This document shows, piece after piece, positions 59,775-64,000 of a DNA stretch of 64,000 bases. Made by a program: the position numbers and the translations under genes. Numbering within the stretch: position 1 is the stretch's first letter; the number at the start of each line of letters is the position of its first letter. The stretch comes from Anaeramoeba flamelloides (Eukaryota; Metamonada; Anaeramoebidae): the NCBI GenBank assembly GCA_027625915.1, contig JANTQA010000032.1:11036001-11100000 (forward strand), written 5' to 3'. Below the pieces are notes generated by a model. It saw only the letters and a program-made list of their open reading frames with translations. It was not told where the DNA came from and made no database searches.

Positions 59775-60866
59775 ATATTTAATGTTATTTTTTTTTGATA
59801 GAAATTTTTTATGAACTTGTTTTTTTTTTTTTTTTATATTTCTTTTCTATTTTTTATTTGTTTTTATTCTTTTTTTATTTATTAATTTATTGAAATATTA
59901 AAAGACTTAATTTTATTTTATCAATTTTATTCTTTTATATATAAAAGTATTTACCAAATTGAAAATTAATTCAAAAAATTTTAATTATTTTAAGATATAA
60001 GTTTATTTTAATTAAAATCCAAAAAGTAATTAAACCCTTTTTTATGAGATTTGAACTCAAATTTATCTCGCTTCCAAATTAATATTTTAATTCCAAGATT
60101 ACAGGTGATACATCGCTCTTTTAATATCTTTTAAATTTAATAAATATTTTTTTAGAATTTTTTTATAACAATTCATTGTAATATGCCCCCCTCATTTAAA
60201 ATGGAATTAAAACCTAGAAATGGAAAGAAACCAGTAATCAGAAAAATTGCAAAAATAAAGGAAATCACTGTAACATCAATTGAAAAAAGTTTAAATCAAG
60301 TTTCTTTAAAATTAAAAAATCAAGTTGAGTAAAATCATGTATACCAGGTTCGAAATTATTGTAATATTATTACTTAATACCCAGAAAAACATTTATTAAA
60401 ATAGTAAAAAAAAAAAATAAACAAAGTGAATAACCATAGTTCACAAAAATCTAATATGTAATATTTATTAATAATGAAAATTAAAAGAGGAAATATAAAA
60501 GTGTAAATATGATGTCTTTATTTTGAAAACTTTTTTGATAAAAATCAATTTTTAGAAGAAACCACTTCTGTTTTCCCCTATGTAGTCCCATAAACATTAA
60601 AAAAGAAAAAAATTAAAAATTAAAAAAAGAAAGAAGGAAGGAAATATAAAAAATTATCTCAAAAAAAATAATTAATATGTGCTTTAGATTTTGTAAATAA
60701 AAATAATAAATTTTTGTAAAATTGAAACCCATTTCATCTCAAGAAAGTTATTCACTTTTTAATTTTATAGAAATGAAAATGAAAAAGAAAATCTAAATGT
60801 AAATCTAAATGTAAATGTAAAAGAAAAACAAAGATGAAAAGAATGGAATGGAAATTGAGAATTATT
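59775..60866. other. Spacer between RasGAP and the EML gene
   Basis: A convergent 3' region: RasGAP ends at 59774 (+) and the EML gene ends at 60867 (-). Apart from a small open frame at 60183-60332, it holds T/A tracts and no recognised element. Confidence 0.6.
60183..60332 (+). CDS. Small open frame, 49 residues, unknown
   Basis: ATG to TAA, 49 codons, with balanced codon use unlike the surrounding homopolymer sequence. The peptide is basic (starts MPPSFKMELKPRNGKKPVIR; ends with a likely amphipathic helix). A possible donor (GTAAAA) overlaps the stop, so it could be a first exon. I do not recognise it. It may be a real microprotein, an exon or a chance frame. Confidence 0.3.
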   Translation: MPPSFKMELKPRNGKKPVIRKIAKIKEITVTSIEKSLNQVSLKLKNQVE

Positions 60867-61623
60867 TTAAATCCTTTTCCATTGTATAATACATTTATCA
60901 TCCCCCCCTACTGATATTAAATGGGAATTCTGAAAAAATTTCACTGCTGAAACTTTTGATCCATGAGCTTTTAAATTGTTTTCGCTATTTCCAGATTGGA
61001 CATAATGTGGAACAATTTGAATATTATTATTACGATAATCAGGTTTAGCAATCAAGTCTTTGTTGGTATCAACTTCAAAAATTTCATTAGGCAGTGATGC
61101 CAGCTTGACGTTTTCAGTTTCCCATTGTATATTCTCTGGATCAACTTCATGATGTGTAATGATCTTCCAGCATTTAGTTACCGTGCCCGTAGAAGCTCTA
61201 AAGAAGTTGCTATCGGCAGAAATATCTATAGCTTTCACATTCGGTAAATTGTAATTATAATTTCTTTTATAATTGCTTTGCACAACAAAAATGAAGATCT
61301 TGCCATCTGTAAAAGCAACGGCAAAATATTTCATATCTTTTGAATACACCATACAACTTATTTCTTCTGTAGAAATTTTTTTAGTTGTAATTGTCTTTAA
61401 AGTTTGGGAAGAAACTATCACTATACCACCACCAAGCATCCCAATCACTATGTTTTGATAATCAGGAGAATAAATGACACACTTTGGTTGCCCATTAATC
61501 GCAAGTCGATTTAATTGTTGTTTCGTTTCAATTGACCAAACACGTACTGATCGATCTAAACTTGTTGTAACAAATTGGGGTATTTGTACATGACATGCAA
61601 CACCAAGAACTTCTCCATGGTGA
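60867..61623 (-). CDS. EMAP-like (EML) WD40 protein, last exon
   Basis: The C-terminal 251 residues of an echinoderm microtubule-associated protein-like protein, a tandem beta-propeller that binds tubulin. The exon opens after a TCAAAAATAG acceptor (minus strand). Its first residues HHGEVLGVACH match the family's GHxxELWGLAxHP blade start. Then come QFVTTSLDRSVRVWS (WD blade), YSPDYQNIVIGMLGGGIVIV, and the EML-specific ending AHGSKVSAVKFFQNSHLISV followed by GGDDKCIIQWKRI, very like vertebrate HLISTGGKDTSIMQWRVI. The exon continues upstream of the ATG at 61448, which is internal. The remaining two-thirds of the protein must lie at higher coordinates or beyond the window. TAA stop. Confidence 0.85.
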
Positions 61624-62260
61624 CTATTTTTGATTTAAAATTATTTTAAGAAGGGGTGTTAAGATTTTTATAAAGTATTAGTTTTGTTTATTTATGCTAT
61701 TTAAATTATTTGAAACGAAATATTGTTTCAAAAAGTATTTGTGAATTTTTCAATAAAATAACCAAAGACCTTACACCAGCCGAAAAAGAAAAAATTGAAA
61801 ATTTCAAATTCGAAAAATTGTTTTTTGTTTGATAGATTTAAGATGTAACAGATCAAATCATAATTATTTTCAATATAATAGAAAAATAATCATTGATATC
61901 GATTAATATTGATTTTCATTTAAAATCATAATTATTCAATTCTTCTCAAAAATAATCAATAAATTGGGATAGTTAATAAATCACAATATGTTATAAAATT
62001 GCAAGAAGAAAAATTATTTTTTTTATTTATTTTTTTCCAAACAAAAAATTAAAAACAAATGGGGAAATTGAATTATTAAGAGAAGTGCAACATAAAAAAA
62101 AAAATAATTAAAAATAAAATAGATTGACTTATTTTTTTTAAAAAAAAATGAGTACTACATCCGTAATGTTAAGAAAGTGGAAAAAAAACCCTGTTAACTT
62201 AGTGGTTAACTAACCAACTCACCCAACCGTAGTTGAACTTTCTGTATATAAACTTTGTTA

Positions 62261-62943
62261 CAGTCAAAGTGGGGCCAACTTTTTTTTTTCAAATATCAAT
62301 TATTTTTTATAATTAACCTTAAAAGAACCAATAAGAAACAAGTAGAAGAACAAACATCAAAAAAGAGTTGATATTTTGTATGAAGCAAAACTAATAAATT
62401 AATAGATTTTCTTAAAAATTGAAAAAACTCAGATTATTCAGGAACTAATTGAGAAAAACAACAATGTTTATTTTGATCTTCAATTAAAGATCATAATAAT
62501 AAATAGGAAATAATTTTCACTTCATTTTCTATACTTTTCTTTTAGAAACCAAGTCCTCAAAAGAAGTGTGTTGAGATTTGTGGTTTCTATTTGAAAAGGG
62601 AAATGAAAATAAAGTGAAAATTTTTAACATTTATTATTCAAATATCAGGATCTAAGATCCAAATAACATCCCAATAGACAAATAAATATCATTTATCAAC
62701 AATCATTTTCACGGTATCAATAACAATAGAATAACACGTTTTTATCAAGTGACTATCGATCTTGCAATAAAATTAAAATTTGCAAATGAATTCAGTTTTA
62801 TAAAAAAAAAATCGAAAAAAAAAAAAAAAAAAAGAAATGATTTCGATTTTGAAATTTACAAAATAAATTCTTTTTTCAAATATCGATATTCAAACCCTTT
62901 AAACGCATGTAATCCACTCACGGCAACTGTGCCTCTTTGACTG
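62261..62943. mobile_element. Possible Tc1/mariner-like element (weak)
   Basis: The left end TACAGTCAAAGTGGGGCCAA and the right end GGCAACTGTGCCTCTTTGAC plus TG share inverted CAGTCAAAGWGG. The left flank is TA; the right is not. No transposase frame. Both ends stand out as GC-rich. Only one copy is seen. Confidence 0.3.
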
Positions 62944-63227
62944 GAAAATGGTTTTGTTTAAAGATAAAAAAAGTATAAAAAAAAAGACAAAAAATCACAA
63001 ATCATCATTTAAATTGCTGGTTATATAGCAATGTTATTACGAAAGCTATAAAATTTAAACAATCCCCTTTACACTTGAATAGATTTTTGAAAATTATTTA
63101 ATCAAATACTTGTATATAGGAATTTCATGGATTGGTAGAATATATAAAAGATTTGTAGAACCCAAATACTTGTATTCATAATAAAATATATAAGGCTACA
63201 ATGGATCGAGAGAAAACGAGCATTTAC

Positions 63228-63310
63228 CTTTGATGGTTTGTATTGTAATCGAAAAGATTCAACAAAAATGCCAATCGAACCAAAACCAAAGTTAATAATT
63301 TTTTTAATAT
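63228..63310 (-). CDS. Candidate upstream EML exon (uncertain)
   Basis: It ends at a GTAAATG donor. Joined in phase 2 to the EML exon it reads LFDYNTNHQSHHGEVLGVAC, which fits the family's blade boundary. Just upstream, however, the better family-like residues (FGFGSIGIFVES) lie in a different frame. The acceptor is not clear. It could be a true exon with a frame error, a pseudogene segment or chance. Confidence 0.25.
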
Positions 63311-63620
63311 GATTATTGATTTGAAATTCGTTCTTTTTTTAAAAAATAATTGCTTTTTCAAGATCATTTTTTTTGATCAATGAAAAATTTTTATAATTAA
63401 AGCGTAGTACAAAAATATTGTTAAATTATCCAAAAATTCCTCAACTGTTATATCGTAATTAATTTTTAATGATAACATTTTGATAAATATCATGATTTAT
63501 AATCAATCAGAATTTTCAATAATATTATGATTGTAAAAAAATCTTGTTTTGGAAAACTAAACCCCAATCCAAAATACTTGAATACAGCAAAATTCAATTT
63601 TTGAACAAAAGAATCTTATT

Positions 63621-64000
63621 AAGGAAGTAAGTACATTTTACCATTTTGAAAAAATTTAATTGTATAAACTTTACTGAAAAATTATTTTTTGAGTATAACC
63701 AGATATTGAAACTTTGAAACCAAAACACCATTCATTAAGTTATTCGTGAAAATAATAACGAATGTTTCAGTGTTGAATCTTTAATTTTTCGATTTTTTGA
63801 ACATTTTTTTTGGTTCAATTTTTGAGTTTTATTAAATTTGGTTTTGGATCTAGAAATGTGTTTATACGAATGAGTGAAATTAATCAAACAGTAAAACCAA
63901 AAAAAATAGGCACGAAGTAGGTGTGTCTTTGAAACAAATATTTTCTTTTAGAAGACCAAACACGAAAGATCACCTTTCCAAATAAATTTGTTGAAATCAA
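63621..64000. repeat. Dispersed repeat R-A, copy C (cut by window end)
   Basis: Matches copies A and B closely: GGAAGTAAGTACATTTTACC, CTTTGAAACCAAAACACCAT, a GGTTTTGGATCTAGAAATGT block, AGACCAAACACGAAAGATCA and CCTTTCCAAATAAATTTGTT. It continues past the window. Confidence 0.65.

Larger units (their letters stand above)
61624..64000. other. Region 5' of the EML exon
   Basis: No secure exon is seen for 2.4 kb. A possible upstream EML exon is at 63228-63310, a possible inverted-end element at 62261-62943, and the third copy of repeat R-A from 63621. The rest is AT-rich. Confidence 0.5.

Noticed and set aside
62904-62942. GC-rich block read on the minus strand as a 19-nt microexon of the EML gene (TTTTCCAG before, GTGAGT after)
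   Set aside because: The phase would fit the EML exon, but no upstream exon fits it, and the block pairs with 62261 as a possible transposon end.
1-64000. CRISPR arrays, rRNA, tRNA, retroviral or Polinton-like elements
   Set aside because: No regular spaced repeats, no rRNA blocks, no complete tRNA cloverleaf, and no reverse transcriptase, integrase or capsid-like frame were seen.

Overview
The window is very AT-rich nuclear DNA from a eukaryote. Its genes carry canonical GT-AG introns, homopolymer runs of A and T are everywhere, and coding density is low: seven well-supported protein genes plus a few fragments in 64 kb. TAA, TAG and TGA all close real genes, so the standard code fits. The gene set (a bacterial-type M20 aminoacyl-histidine dipeptidase carrying introns, an ankyrin-BTB protein, a giant RasGAP with many PH and SH3 domains, and proteins full of N, K and T runs) suggests an amoeboid or flagellate protist. 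An anaerobic lineage such as Anaeramoeba (Metamonada) is my best guess, but this is inference from style and gene content, not from a marker gene.

Layout. 1-7.5 kb is mostly decayed repeats, with one small two-exon membrane-protein fragment (minus strand, 2838-3266). 7573-7914 (+) is ribosomal stalk protein P2. 12464-14340 (+) is a three-exon aminoacyl-histidine dipeptidase. 18430-20664 (+) is a two-exon ankyrin-repeat/BTB protein. 24226-28179 (-) is a full-length, intronless DDB1-family protein. 33967-36909 (-) is a 980-residue low-complexity protein with one helical core that I do not recognise. 38.1-47.5 kb is a transposon nest: CACTA-ended elements, 201-bp Tc1/mariner-like MITEs and a tandem hairpin-rich unit. 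49618-59774 (+) is a RasGAP gene of about 2680 residues, reconstructed here by joining a first exon across a 2.1-kb intron. 60867-61623 (-) is the last exon of an EMAP-like (EML) WD40 protein whose earlier exons lie at higher coordinates.

The most striking gene is the RasGAP. After an N-terminal SH3 domain, a composite unit (PH, helical hairpin, SH3-like) repeats six times, and a catalytic RasGAP domain with arginine finger and FLR motif ends the protein. The predicted splice junction falls inside the first SH3 domain and restores its closing motif, and the repeat then alternates without a gap.

The genes do not form an operon or an obvious pathway. They are independent housekeeping genes (translation, ubiquitin ligase adaptor, peptidase, microtubule) and signalling genes (Ras, BTB) separated by repeat-filled spacers. 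At least six families of short inverted-repeat elements can be told apart by eye. Several have clean terminal inverted repeats and multiple copies in this window. Repeat boundaries and identities were judged by eye and are approximate unless exact terminal repeats are stated.
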